Shown: in pieces, positions 13,101 to 21,317 of the stretch | Numbering within the stretch: the first letter of the stretch is position 1 | Layout of the letters: each line of letters starts with the position of its first letter | Source of the DNA: Rugalucina vietnamica | Taxonomy: Eukaryota; Mollusca; Bivalvia; Lucinida; Lucinidae | DNA: 64,000 nucleotides | Direction of reading: 5' to 3' | NCBI GenBank assembly: GCA_964017185.1 | Contig: OZ024880.1 | Coordinates: forward strand, 34,004,329 to 34,068,328 | Made by a program: the position numbers and the translations under genes | Notes under the pieces: model-generated | The model's database searches: none | What the model saw: only the letters and a program-made list of their open reading frames with translations | What the model was told of the DNA's origin: nothing

Positions 13101-16100
13101 TGATAATTGATTGGAACATGATACTAGAAAACCTGGAGGCCAGACAATGGCTCTGAATACAGGTAGGGTTCCAAAACGAAAACTCAAAATTGATTGCAGA
13201 GGGTGACAGTTTTACTGTACAGGTAATCATGGGCCTTAAAACTAATAAAAATTGGTATCACATGCATTATTCTTTAGGAAGGTACAAGTAGGCAAAGATC
13301 AGGAAAAGGCGCAATCATAAAAAGATTCCCACTCCAAAAACCGAGGTGGGACAAAACCAAACTAACAATCAGGTACTTATACCATGAAACATATCGTAAG
13401 CCGAATGAGCAGCTATTTTCCCAATAGGTGGCCACTCAGTTACCTTAACTAAAAATATGAAAACATACATAAGGCGCCAACAGCACAAAAATTGTTTTAA
13501 ACACCAAGACATAAAACGATGAGATAATCACCTCATTATGGCAGTCCATTGATCACTGGCGCATATTGCACAAGTGGGGTCATAAACTGAATAAACATTG
13601 GCACCAATATAGCTCATTCAGAAGAATACACGCCTTATCTCCTTTATTTGTAGACCAGTGGATTCTACTGATAAACAATCTATATACACACTTTCATGCA
13701 TCCTTGGTCTAGAAAATATGCATGTACAAATTAATGGTATAATATTATAGGCTGGAATCAAGCTTGACACCAAGCTGAAAGTCTACAAGGCTGTTATACT
13801 GCCAACCCTCTTGTGTGCATGTGAGACCTGGACAGTATTCCAACGTCATGCAAAGAGATTTCACCATTTACACTTAAACTGTTAGAGAAAGCTGTCAAAA
13901 ATCAAGTGGCAAGATAAGATTCCAGACACGGGGGTCCTGAATAAAGCAGGAATGCAAAGCATGAATACAGCTTGAAGCTAACACAGCTACGATGGACTGG
14001 CCATGTTATAAGCATGCCGGATGACTTCCAAAAAAAGTTTTCTACAGGAGGGAAATCGCTCTTAAAGTTGCCAAGAAACGCTAGAAAGATACTCTCAAAG
14101 CCTCTCTGAAGGATTTTGGTATATCAATGGGTTCTTAGGAACAGGCCGCACAGTAGCGATCAAAGTGGCGAGGTCTCAGGAGGAGCTCTTTATGAAAAAA
14201 AGAGAATCTGTGAAGCTGAACGAAAGCATAGAGAATGCAAAGCCAAGACCAATGGGCCACCAGCAACTTCCATAACTTACATTGACTTGCTCTACTTGCA
14301 ACCGACAGTTTAGAGCTAGAATTGGCCTAGTCAGCCATCAAAGAACTCACCAACACACATGAACCTTATTCGAGAAATAATGATGATCTTTCTCATTAGT
14401 GAGAGATGATGTCTTGAAAACAATAAAGGGAATGGGAAAGCATATTTGATATCATAGTTGTGAGCTAAAACATACATTTTCAGAACAGTTTCAAATTATG
14501 GAGAACGAGTACTGAGCATACAAAGCACTGATATTGTGTTTGTCTTACTGATGCATGTATTTTAATCTGCAGGAGTAACTACCATATTAAATATTCTAAA
14601 TGATGACAATAAGTCAATACAGAGTATTTCAAAAATACTTTTATCTATTCGGACTTATTCTTTGACTGATGTTTACAAAAACTGCCACCTCAATAATTGG
14701 TTTGAGTAATTCTTTAGTTTCAATATTAGCGCTTTTCAGTATTGCATTTTCCTTTATTCTGACAGACATTTTAGATGATCTCCTTTGAACTAGTTTTAAT
14801 GTACATAGACTAGTTCAGCCTTTAAATGCGAGTAATTTCAGGCCTTACGTCTGTCAAAACACGATTATTTACATGGCAATTACTGTTCTCCGTATAGGGA
14901 CAACCATCCTGAATGCCATCTTGAATTTCTAAAAGTGTTCAATAGTGATAAGATGACATCCATCGGAGTCTTAAATGTTAACAAAATGCCAACAAACTGT
15001 TTGGTTTAAGAAATTCATTGGTCTTGAAATCACTTTTTTCAATAATGTAATTTCCTTAATTCTGGCGGCCTTCTTGGATGCTCTCCATACATTGTCTGTT
15101 TCCTTGTAATAATTTCAATGTACATTTGATTCAGCTTTCAAATACAAGTGTTCCCATATTTAAAAGTCCTTCAAAATATGATTATTTCCATATACGAGCA
15201 GCCATCTTGGACGCCATCTTGAATTTCTAAAATTGCTCAATGGTGACAAGATGTCACCCGCCGGATTCTTAATGTAGAAGACCTCAGCTTTCCAAATATG
15301 TAAAAACATTTTCTATGTACTCTAAATCCAGGTCCACTGAAGGTTCTGCCGGACTACCTGTAATTTTTATATTTCTGAGCGTTGCGTTCCAAGGCAGTAT
15401 AGTACGTCTGTTGTGATGATATTTGTTTGATGTTTTGATGCCGATATTTTGTGCTGTTTGCACCTTTGATGTCATTATTTATTTATTTAGTTAAGATCAG
15501 GTAACTGCTAGCTCACTTTTAGGAAAATAGCTGCTAACTCGGCATGCGATATGTTTCTTTGTCTCGGTACCTTATAGCCTTGTTTTGATATGAGACTTTG
15601 GCTCCGTTTGCATCAGTTCCTGATCATTGCTGTCCCCTCTTATTTACATAAATTGTTGCTTTTATCCTCATGCGCTCTTTAAAATAGGTAGAAAATAGTT
15701 TATAATTTACATGCAGTCAAGTTCATCTCTTCCATGAAGTTTTTCATGAGACCATGAAATGGAGCTAGGATATTGTTTTAACCAAATGGCATACAAATTG
15801 ATTCACAAAAGCTTAGATTCCCTAAAATGAATGCTGATCCAGATTCTCCGGTAGACGGTAGCCTTATTTGTCAAACTGAAGACTGAACATAACACTCTGT
15901 TTCGTTTTGTTTCAGTATTGTTATCTAAGTCAATGCGTAGAGGAGGACGAACTGTGCCCGGTACCAACTCCTCCACCGCCACCACCGACTGCGCCACCAC
16001 CCCCGCCGCCAACAGATCCTCCTTCGCCACCACCGACCGAACCTCCTCCTCCTCCACCAACGGAACCCCCACCTCCTCCGCCAACGGAACCTCCACCGCC

Positions 16101-16287
16101 TCCACCAACGGAACCTCCTCCTCCGCCACCAACCGAACCTCCCCCTCCTCCGCCGACCGAACCTCCTCCACCTCCTCCGCCTCCACCGCCACCACCACCA
16201 CCTCCGCCGCCGCCGCCAACTTGTGTCTGTGATAGTTACGTTGGATTTGGGAGATTTTTCTGCTGTCGCAGAGCTTCATGCTGTTAA
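1004..16287 (+). CDS. ADAMTS-like reprolysin (M12B) metalloproteinase gene, 5'-incomplete, 8 exons
   Basis: Spliced CDS join(1004-1102, 2540-2670, 3114-3148, 3895-4012, 6117-6281, 9256-9403, 10611-10745, 15916-16287), 400 residues to the stop. All introns are GT-AG and all phases match. Seen in the product: a reprolysin segment (residues 1-180) with zinc site HELGHALGALHD at 123-134 (three His ligands, catalytic Glu) and a Met-turn (FIMSS, Met 151); then a Cys-rich module (about 184-290) like the ADAMTS second cysteine-rich domain (FDEQCQ..., GYCYGLVYLVDGSPC); a proline linker (about 294-376); and a Cys-rich tail. Family knowledge: secreted zinc endopeptidases that cut extracellular matrix or secreted proteins. 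Signal peptide, prodomain and the first catalytic strands must lie before base 1. No thrombospondin repeat is visible after the Cys-rich module, which is unlike canonical ADAMTS. Substrate unknown. No clear AATAAA close after the stop. Confidence 0.9.
1149..1341. mobile_element. ~220-bp AGCCGCCTC-type inverted-repeat element, copy 1
   Basis: Begins GAGCC...AGAAAACCAG and ends TTTTCTCATGATGCGGCTC. Shares internal GGCCTGTACAG and GCCTTTGTTTTCGC blocks with the other copies. Non-coding MITE-like element. Confidence 0.65.
1426..1653. mobile_element. AGCCGCCTC-type inverted-repeat element, copy 2
   Basis: GAGCCGTCTCCTGGGAAAAC at one end and the inverse, TTCCATGAGGCGGCTC, at the other. Internal GCGAAGCTGATCTGCG block. 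Confidence 0.75.
2540..2670 (+). CDS. Metalloproteinase exon b
   Basis: 131 nt, acceptor TTGCAG, donor GTACGT, ends in phase 2. It encodes ...LNNFRNYINANPP...PWDHGLFISG, matching the reprolysin helix and the D-H-x-x-L-F-x-(T/S)-G strand of the family. Confidence 0.88.
2837..3064. mobile_element. AGCCGCCTC-type inverted-repeat element, copy 3
   Basis: Begins GAGCCGCTGCATCAGAAAAC and ends GGCTACGGCTC; ends 49 nt before the 35-nt microexon. Confidence 0.7.
3114..3148 (+). CDS. Metalloproteinase microexon c (35 nt)
   Basis: 35 nt between a strong acceptor (TTTCTCGTTTCAG) and a donor GTAAGG. It adds LNLYSTSPSLL plus two split glycines. Without it exon b (2 nt left over) and exon d (needs 1 nt) are out of frame; with it the frame and the expected spacing between the LFxSG strand and the SAYVSTVC segment are both restored. 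Confidence 0.78.
3269..3476. mobile_element. AGCCGCCTC-type inverted-repeat element, copy 4
   Basis: GAGCCACCTCATGGGAAAAC ... CCACGAGACGGCTC inverted ends, with the family's CTTCTAGCCCTG and ATTGTTGGTTTT blocks. Confidence 0.75.
3595..3835. repeat. SINE-like dispersed repeat (copy at 3.6 kb)
   Basis: Shares CTGATTACTGGTTAACCGCT, AACCATCCATACAT and a tail ending near GACATGACC with the copies at 12.5 and 63.5 kb. Non-coding. Confidence 0.55.
3895..4012 (+). CDS. Metalloproteinase exon d (first half of zinc site)
   Basis: 118 nt, acceptor TTACAG, donor GTATGT after the second base of an Ala codon. It encodes SAYVSTVC...VGTAAHELGH and so carries the first two zinc His ligands and the catalytic Glu. 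A 46-base poly(A) tract begins 57 nt into the next intron. Confidence 0.92.
4069..4114. repeat. Poly(A) tract, 46 A
   Basis: Uninterrupted A run inside the intron after metalloproteinase exon d. Confidence 0.95.
4411..5522. mobile_element. Second copy of the AGGTGAGCT-type modular repeat
   Basis: Starts GCTCACCTGAG and ends CTCAGGTGAGCT, so the ends are short inverted repeats. Two internal blocks of about 450 bp repeat each other (near 4500-4980 and 4980-5420). Non-coding; sits in the metalloproteinase intron after exon d. Confidence 0.7.
5874..6096. mobile_element. AGCCGCCTC-type inverted-repeat element, copy 5
   Basis: 223 bp. Ends GAGCCGCGTCGTGAGAAAAC and GTTTCTTGCGTCGCGGCTC are inverse of each other over about 22 bp. 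The right end lies 20 nt before the acceptor of exon e. Confidence 0.8.
6117..6281 (+). CDS. Metalloproteinase exon e (third zinc ligand and Met-turn)
   Basis: 165 nt; starts G-CTA so that the split codon plus this exon reads A-L-G-A-L-H-D, completing HExxHxxGxxHD. Then NTCPSGRFIMSS gives the Met-turn, and FSGCSATYFRNHLNR the closing helix. Donor GTAAGG. The acceptor (AATGTTACAG) has a poor pyrimidine tract and lies 20 nt after a mobile element. Confidence 0.92.
6300..6490. repeat. CCCCAGATG dispersed repeat, copy 1
   Basis: Blocks GAATGGACTTGCCCATCAT, AACAGAATAGCCCCAGATG, GCACATCTGGG and TTTGCCTATGTCCCATAAAA recur at 9.7, 33.9 and 45.1 kb. The middle can fold as a hairpin. Confidence 0.7.
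6785..7115. repeat. Dispersed block repeated at 8740-9060
   Basis: Shared text includes CTCATTCAGCAG, GCCGTATGCAAGTG, CCCCAAAATCGCTCA and CAATGAAAAATGAT, in the same orientation as the second block. Non-coding. Confidence 0.7.
7530..7664. repeat. Near-perfect 135-bp hairpin, apex CTCGGCGAGCCTCG
   Basis: Arms of about 61 nt (ATGGGTGGTCAGTGGAGA... against its inverse) around GGGAAACTCGGCGAGCC. Weaker pairing continues to about 7505 and 7690. Confidence 0.9.
8114..8248. repeat. Near-perfect 135-bp hairpin, second copy
   Basis: Same arms and apex as the hairpin at 7530 with a few arm substitutions (GTGCCCAG against CTGGTCAC). Confidence 0.9.
8470..8624. repeat. Hairpin with apex CTCGGCGAGCCTCG, different arms
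   Basis: Core 8493-8610: AGACAAATCTGTCCCTCGGG against CCCTCGGGACAGATTTGTCT. Same apex as the hairpins at 7.5 and 8.1 kb, and the same outer GCAAGAAAAAGAATCC. Confidence 0.88.
8740..9060. repeat. Second copy of the 6785-7115 block
   Basis: Direct repeat as described for 6785-7115, about 80 % alike by eye. Confidence 0.7.
9256..9403 (+). CDS. Metalloproteinase exon f (start of Cys-rich module)
   Basis: 148 nt, acceptor ATTACAG, donor GTAAGA, ends in phase 0. It encodes FPDCLARPDEYDF...TFDEQCQNYYNYGAGYTECYGT, matching the CLxxP and ADEQCxxxFG-type segments that follow the catalytic domain in ADAMTS proteins. Confidence 0.9.
9460..9730. other. Intron sequence after exon f, nothing recognised
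   Basis: Shares short text with 13.1-13.6 kb (GGGGCCAAAACAGGAAAA, ATTGATTGCAGAGGG, CCTCATTATGACAGTCC), so probably an old repeat. Confidence 0.4.
9730..9945. repeat. CCCCAGATG dispersed repeat, copy 2
   Basis: Diverged copy: GATGAATGGTCTTGCC..., AACAGAATAACATCAGATGG, then CACAAAAAGGACATC. Confidence 0.55.
10225..10362. repeat. 19-bp minisatellite, about 7 units
   Basis: Unit CCCAGGTCTATACTATAAT repeated head to tail, with one variant unit (CACCTAGGTATAGAATATAA). Confidence 0.92.
10611..10745 (+). CDS. Metalloproteinase exon g (Cys-rich module)
   Basis: 135 nt, phase 0 at both ends, acceptor TTTGCTTGCAG, donor GTAAGT. It encodes QDGCWRSNQIYCYPG...VYLVDGSPCTGP, matching the WC...DGTPCG part of the ADAMTS cysteine-rich module. 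Confidence 0.9.
11011..11126. repeat. Hairpin with apex CCTCGCCGAGGAGG
   Basis: Arms TTATTTTTGCTCAAAAACAT...GTTAGAAC and inverse, about 50 nt each. The flank at 10935-11005 resembles the end of the inverted-repeat element at 41.4 kb (ATGTATACCCCC). Confidence 0.9.
12540..12725. repeat. SINE-like dispersed repeat (copy at 12.6 kb)
   Basis: ACCATCTATACAAGTAAGCT and the tail CATGATCATAGCTGTTGACT-GGGAC match the copies at 3.7 and 63.6 kb. The tail GTTGACTGGGACGT(T)AAA resembles molluscan SINE ends I remember. Confidence 0.6.
13285..13445. repeat. Dispersed repeat (AAAAACCGAGGTGGG family), copy 1
   Basis: Blocks AGATTCCCACTCCAAAAACC, ATCAGGTACTTATACCATG and TTTTCCCAATAGGTGGCCAC recur at 32975-33145 (same sense), 57890-58060 (inverted) and weakly at 15500-15660. 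Confidence 0.75.
13750..14362 (+). pseudogene. Dead non-LTR retrotransposon fragment (3' end of ORF2)
   Basis: Reading across frames gives KLKVYKAV...ACETWTV, then QRHAK, QDKIPDTGVLNKAGMQS, RWTGHV, ...EAERKHRECKAKTNGPPA and a C-terminal CxxC...R-A-R-I-G-L-x-S-H-x-R-T-H zinc-finger ending. This is the region after the reverse transcriptase in a LINE type common in invertebrates. Several frameshifts and stops; no RT motifs remain. Not related to the intact LINE at 51.8-55.5 kb. Confidence 0.75.
15500..15660. repeat. Dispersed repeat (AAAAACCGAGGTGGG family), degraded inverted copy
   Basis: AGGAAAATAGCTGCTAACTC, GATATGTTTC and TTCCTGATCATTGC correspond in order to the copy at 57.9 kb. Confidence 0.5.
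15916..16287 (+). CDS. Metalloproteinase last exon: proline linker and Cys-rich tail
   Basis: 372 nt including the TAA stop, acceptor GTTTCAG, phase 0. It begins YCYLSQCVEEDELCPV, closing the Cys-rich module, then about 80 residues of proline with Thr/Glu/Asp/Ala spacers (units such as TEPPPPPP), then a 22-residue tail with six cysteines ending CCRRASCC. Proline codons are a mix of CCA, CCT and CCG, so this is coding sequence held for its product and not a simple trinucleotide run. The long frame on the opposite strand is its shadow. Confidence 0.9.
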   Translation, partial: YCYLSQCVEEDELCPVPTPPPPPPTAPPPPPPTDPPSPPPTEPPPPPPTEPPPPPPTEPPPPPPTEPPPPPPTEPPPPPPTEPPPPPPPPPPPPPPPPPPPTCVCDSYVGFGRFFCCRRASCC

Positions 16288-17629
16288 ATTTTAATGATCT
16301 TTTACTGTAGATCTGAATTAATAAGCTCACATAGCCATCATCAATTGACAAAGTCCCAATATTAGATTTTGACATTTACTTTATATCAAAAGAGTATAAC
16401 CCTTCCTAAACGTTAGACGTACCACTCAACAGCTGAAGCATTGTGGAGACGGACCTCTGCTTGAAATTCTTTCAAAAGTTTGGAGAGCCATGGCTGGAAC
16501 CGAAGATTCTTAATATGTGTGGATTTAACACTCAGCCACCGAAGCTGATAAAAAGATCAAACGATTTCTTTTTCTGAACATTGCTTTGGTCTCATGTCGA
16601 TCTTTTATCATGCAAGTTACTGTAACTAAGACCAAGACCTCTGTCTCAATGCTAGATTGTTCTTCAAACTTTATCACTGGACGCTAGTTCCAATATCAAA
16701 GTCTATGACTTTTTGTCTTTCACAATGATGTATATCATTTCTGTTATATAAAATCTACGATTATATACGTGTTAGTTGTTTTCGTTCTTGTATGTCCACA
16801 CACCCTTTAAATAGCTACGCAATGACATTTGTGCTTATTAGATTATTGCTTTAAAGTTTGTCATTAATGTTATACGCTGTTAAGTTTATTGCAAATACAT
16901 TAAGGGTCTGGAGATTTCCGTACAAAAAAGAACGGATTGCATCCGTATCTACTAATAATTAAGGACAGATAGAAGGACACGAAATTACATACGAATACTT
17001 CTCTTTCTAAAGCAAAAGTCAAGGGGTTGATACATGTATAATCAAGTTGAAAATTGCTATTCAGGCACCAGGCAAAGTAAAGCATAACGTTAAATTAAAA
17101 TAAAACAGATCGTTTAAGGTCAGTGAACATATTAATGGTTTCGGCAACTTAAGCCTCTTCAGTGACCCTATAGATTTGGCAACATGGCGCCAAAGAGAAT
17201 TACTTTCAAAAGGGGAGTCCAACACAGACTAGCATAATCCAAATGGGGCCAAATATATTAAACGTTGGTTAGAAAATAAGTCTGAGCCGATAATAATTTT
17301 CGGATTTCTCAGAATACCCTCGCTGATCTCAAAGGACCTAAAGGAAAATATAATCTGCACTATGAATGATGTAGGGGGAGAGTTTTTAGGGCCGCCACAC
17401 GGTACAACACCAGCTGCGGAAATAGCAAATAAAAATAAAACTGAGATCCTTTAAGGGCAGTGAACATATTGCTAAACAATGATTATAATTCAAAAGCAAG
17501 CGAAATGCAAAATGCACAATAATGTAACTTCCTTCAGTTCAAATCCATGTCTGGATTCAAAATCATCGATTGTTGTCGACCTGTTGATAATTTGGTTTTA
17601 CTACAAAAACAGCAATCACTTGGCCGTAT
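16288..17629. other. Convergent intergenic region between the two genes
   Basis: Holds the 3' flanks of both genes. No coding sequence seen. A dispersed repeat occupies about 17108-17470. AATAAA on + occurs at 17099; TTTATT (AATAAA on the - strand) occurs near 16885. If both are used as poly(A) signals the transcripts would overlap; neither assignment is secure. Confidence 0.4.
17108..17470. repeat. Dispersed repeat (GGTTTCGGCAACTTAAGCC family), copy 1
   Basis: Blocks GGCAGTGAACATATTAATGG, TTTGGCAACATGGCGCCAAA, CAAATGGGGCCAAATATATT and GGGCCGCCACACGGTACAAC recur near 32.1, 32.5 and 39 kb. Confidence 0.75.
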
Positions 17630-17775
17630 TTAAGAAACATTTAGTTTCCTGAATGATGCCGTCGCCTCCATTTCTGTGGGTTTCTCAGAAAGATCGGCAC
17701 TGTATTTACCACTATAAAGATCCTGGAGAAAAGCTCTTCGTGTAGGCTGTAGAAGTAGCTCTTGAATATTTTGTT
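17630..17775 (-). CDS. CRAL-TRIO gene exon 7 (stop codon)
   Basis: 146 nt including TAA (17632-17630), acceptor GTTTGCAG. Leading AA completes a Glu codon with the G left by exon 6. It encodes QNIQELLLQPTRRAFLQDLY and, after a short stretch, ...EATASFRKLNVS; a C-terminal (S)FRKLxVD-like ending is typical of these proteins. The intron before it is 11.5 kb. Confidence 0.9.
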
Positions 17776-20511
17776 CTGCAAACAATACAATGCAATAATA
17801 GAAATGAATTCAGTATCTTACAGAGAGGGAAATAAAAAAGTAACATCATACAAAACATACCATCAACTTATCCTGCCCTGCCTCTCGGCTGTACCCACCA
17901 TCTTTGTTTTGGGTTGATGCAAGTTGGATGGCTACCTTGCTAGAAATCAGCTAGTCATCTTGATTCTTGAAACTTCACCAAATAATCTTTGTTTATTGCT
18001 TTATTTATTTAACCTTCAAATGACACCGAAATCATGCAAATATGTTGACCAGAAGACACAGGATAATTTTTCTTGTACACATGAAAATACACGAAAGTCT
18101 ATAGAGTTCCCCATGTTGTGGAAATACTTTTGGCCCTTGGCTGTATATCTCAGCGACGAGCGAACCAATCGCAATCAAACTTTATCAGAAGCATGATTGC
18201 ATGATTAGGTTTAAATGCAATTGGAACAGAAATCATGGTAAACGAGAGCTGCCATAGAGATATAATGGGTAAAATCTTTTCAACGCTATAGCCTATATAT
18301 ACACATAGGAATAAGTTAGGGAACACTTTTAGCCCTTGGGGAAAGTTTGAAAAAATCCATTTTCCTTTTTTCTGGCGATACTGAATTTTTTATCACATAA
18401 TATATCATACTTTGGTCTAGCTACAAAACAATTTATGGAAATTCACAACAGTTTGTCTTTGTGCTACGGAGGATACAATACAGCTCCGTTTCATTAATAA
18501 CATACCACTGCAATGTCGCAAAATAAATTGACCCCGCACCCTGCATTGCATGGCTCATTGCAGGATGGTTATTAGTCTGGCCTGGATGAAACTTTTACAA
18601 TTTGTGTATACATGTATGTGTGTTAAACTGGTAGTTTGTTTATATTGATCGTGAGCAGTCCGATTGGACAGGAAGCTGTTTTCGGCATGTACCGAAATTC
18701 CGACAGAATTAATGTCAAGTTTTCAACTTTCGGCGATTGGTATTATGTAAGTACTGTGATTACTGCCTTTTTCTGACCTGAATGTTATTCATTGACATCT
18801 ATTTGACATACATTAAAACTTGCAGCGCATTCGCAATACATATAAAGTTCAGAAAAAATGATTAAATAGACGCTATTTCCTTCATTACAGACATATTTCA
18901 AGGAAGCAAAACTGCTCTTAATGTCTACTTCCATCTTACTGTGCTCTCGCGCGTTTAATATTTGATTCGTTGAAGTTTCTCTTGGATGATTACTAATATA
19001 AGCCGTCTTGTTAAAATCGCCAGTCACACTATTTCAATCAATTGTATTCAAAAACCATCAAATGTCCTTAATAAATATATGTTTAAAGTGTCAGTAAATT
19101 TTCAATTAATTTTTTTCAATTTTGATAATTTTTTATAAGTTTTAGTGCTTCGTTTGCCGAACAAGGATCTGTCGAAAACTTCCCTAAAGCATTACAGATT
19201 AACCAATTAAAGACTAATTAAAATTTGACTTAAATGAGTGACAGTGATAAATATATATTTTTGCCCGCCTTCACACTCGAATTTAATGCGCAAAGTTCTG
19301 GAATTCCGGAAGTAAATAGAAACACGTGGTAAACAAAGTACATAATCGATTTTATTTACGGAGAGGCTACATAGGGGGACATTTAGAAAGATACCTATAC
19401 ATGAAAGACCGATCAAGAACCGCGGTCTGTAGCAATTCGGCATTCTCTATGATGCGTTACCCAAACGTTGGCACGTACATTTTTATGCCAACATCATGGC
19501 CACAACGTCATATTTCCTCCCTAAAGTAATGATGTGTTTGTGGTCAGCATTAATAAGGGGGGGGGGGGGCTGTTGCAATGAAATCAGAAAAAAACTTACG
19601 TTTACCGAAAAAAATTCTCAATGCCCGGGTTACTGAAAACGAGAATAAAGTGGTCTGTGGAGTATGAGCCATGTCGACCCGAAAACAACCGGAACTAAGT
19701 GTGTAAACCGGCTAACCGCCTAAGTTAAAGAGTAAACGTAGCTTGCATTCTTCGATTCACAACTCGTACAACTGGCAGACTGAGGTGCTACAATTTTTAC
19801 GAATACATACCATAACGCAGCAGTTCCGATACGCCGTGCATACGTCAATCGCATGTATAAGAATGCAACGCAGCAGGTACTCCTAATACGCTACGTAAAC
19901 GTAACGATTAATAGCTTTGTCACATATTCGCGTATCTGCGGCGTATAGCTCGCGCATCTATGATAATGTTGATACGACGAGGTCTGAGCCGTATCAGTTT
20001 GTTCAAGCGACGTATCATACGGTTCCACGTACGTGTGACGTTCCTGAGCTTCGTTCCCGTGGCGTATCAGTGACTTATCTGTATTCGTATGGAATTTCAC
20101 TTTCGTATGTAAGGCGTATCAAGGCGTATGTGCTACGTACGTGTTACTTATGTATGGCGTATGAAGTGTGCGCGTGACGTATCTACGGCGTATGTACTAC
20201 GTTCTATTCTTATCTGCGGCGTATCTGTTCTGCACCATTTGCTTTTCAAAATCTATGAGAACAAACGGTTGTGTTCACTTTGTTCATGCAATTTGCACAT
20301 AATATCAATTATCAGAGGTTGAAGATGCCACAGGAGAAATCAGGATAATCGAGATTAACACCGAAGAAAATATACACAAGGGGGTGACATCTCCAAGCTC
20401 CAAATACTGGTCTAAAGACGAAATGAACAAAATCAGAGGCTACACCAAGCGTAGCCTTGAAAGTATCCTAAGGCACCCCGGACCGTGAGAAACATCTGAT
20501 ACATGACTTCG

Positions 20512-20547
<36 letters not shown>

Positions 20548-20704
20548 ATTTATAAAGAAGCATTAAGATTCTCTCGGAACGGTCCCGGGTCGTTTCGCCC
20601 GTGAGTTGTTTCGCCCCTGAGTCGTTTCGCCCGAGAGTCGTTTCGCCCGAGAGTCGTTTCGCCCTGGGTCGTTTCTAAAGGACTTTGAAAACGCCTCACA
20701 ATAA

Positions 20705-20775
<71 letters not shown>

Positions 20776-20956
20776 CGTTTTACTTCCTTCCTTCCTTCCT
20801 TCCTTCCTTTCTTTCTTTCTTTTTTCCTTCCTTCATTCCTTCCTTCTTTCTTTCTTTCTTTCTTTCTACAACATTTAAAGCCACAGAAGCGAAAGCGCTA
20901 AAATGTTTAAATGAATATTATATTAACAATATACGTCATTATACTCCTTTAACCAA

Positions 20957-21049
<93 letters not shown>

Positions 21050-21275
21050 GATCCTTCATTCCTATATCTGTCTACAACATTAAAAGCCACAGAAGCGGAG
21101 TCGCTAAAATATTTAAATATTATAAATATTATATTAACAAGGTACGCCAAGATACTGATTTTAACCAAACCTACCTACCTACCTACATACATACCTACCT
21201 ACCTACCTCTTAGCATCATTAACAATAGCAATATCAACAACAACAGCTGTTTTAATAATAATAATAATAATAATG

Positions 21276-21317
<42 letters not shown>

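Larger units (their letters stand above)
11384..15425. mobile_element. Foldback element with ~650-bp inverted arms
   Basis: Left arm about 11384-12030 and right arm about 14800-15425 are inverse: GGTGGACCTGGATTTA against TAAATCCAGGTCCAC; CATCTTGTCACCATTGAGCA against TGCTCAATGGTGACAAGATG; CAAGATGGCGTCCAAGATG against its inverse. Lies in the last metalloproteinase intron. The interior holds a SINE-like repeat, a dispersed repeat and a dead LINE fragment. Confidence 0.72.

Noticed and set aside
15803-16375. 190-codon open frame on the - strand
   Set aside because: It is the antisense of the poly-proline exon; its Glu/Val-rich product mirrors the CCN repeats.
20685-21050. 121-codon frame of SIYL repeats
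   Set aside because: Translation of the TATC microsatellites.
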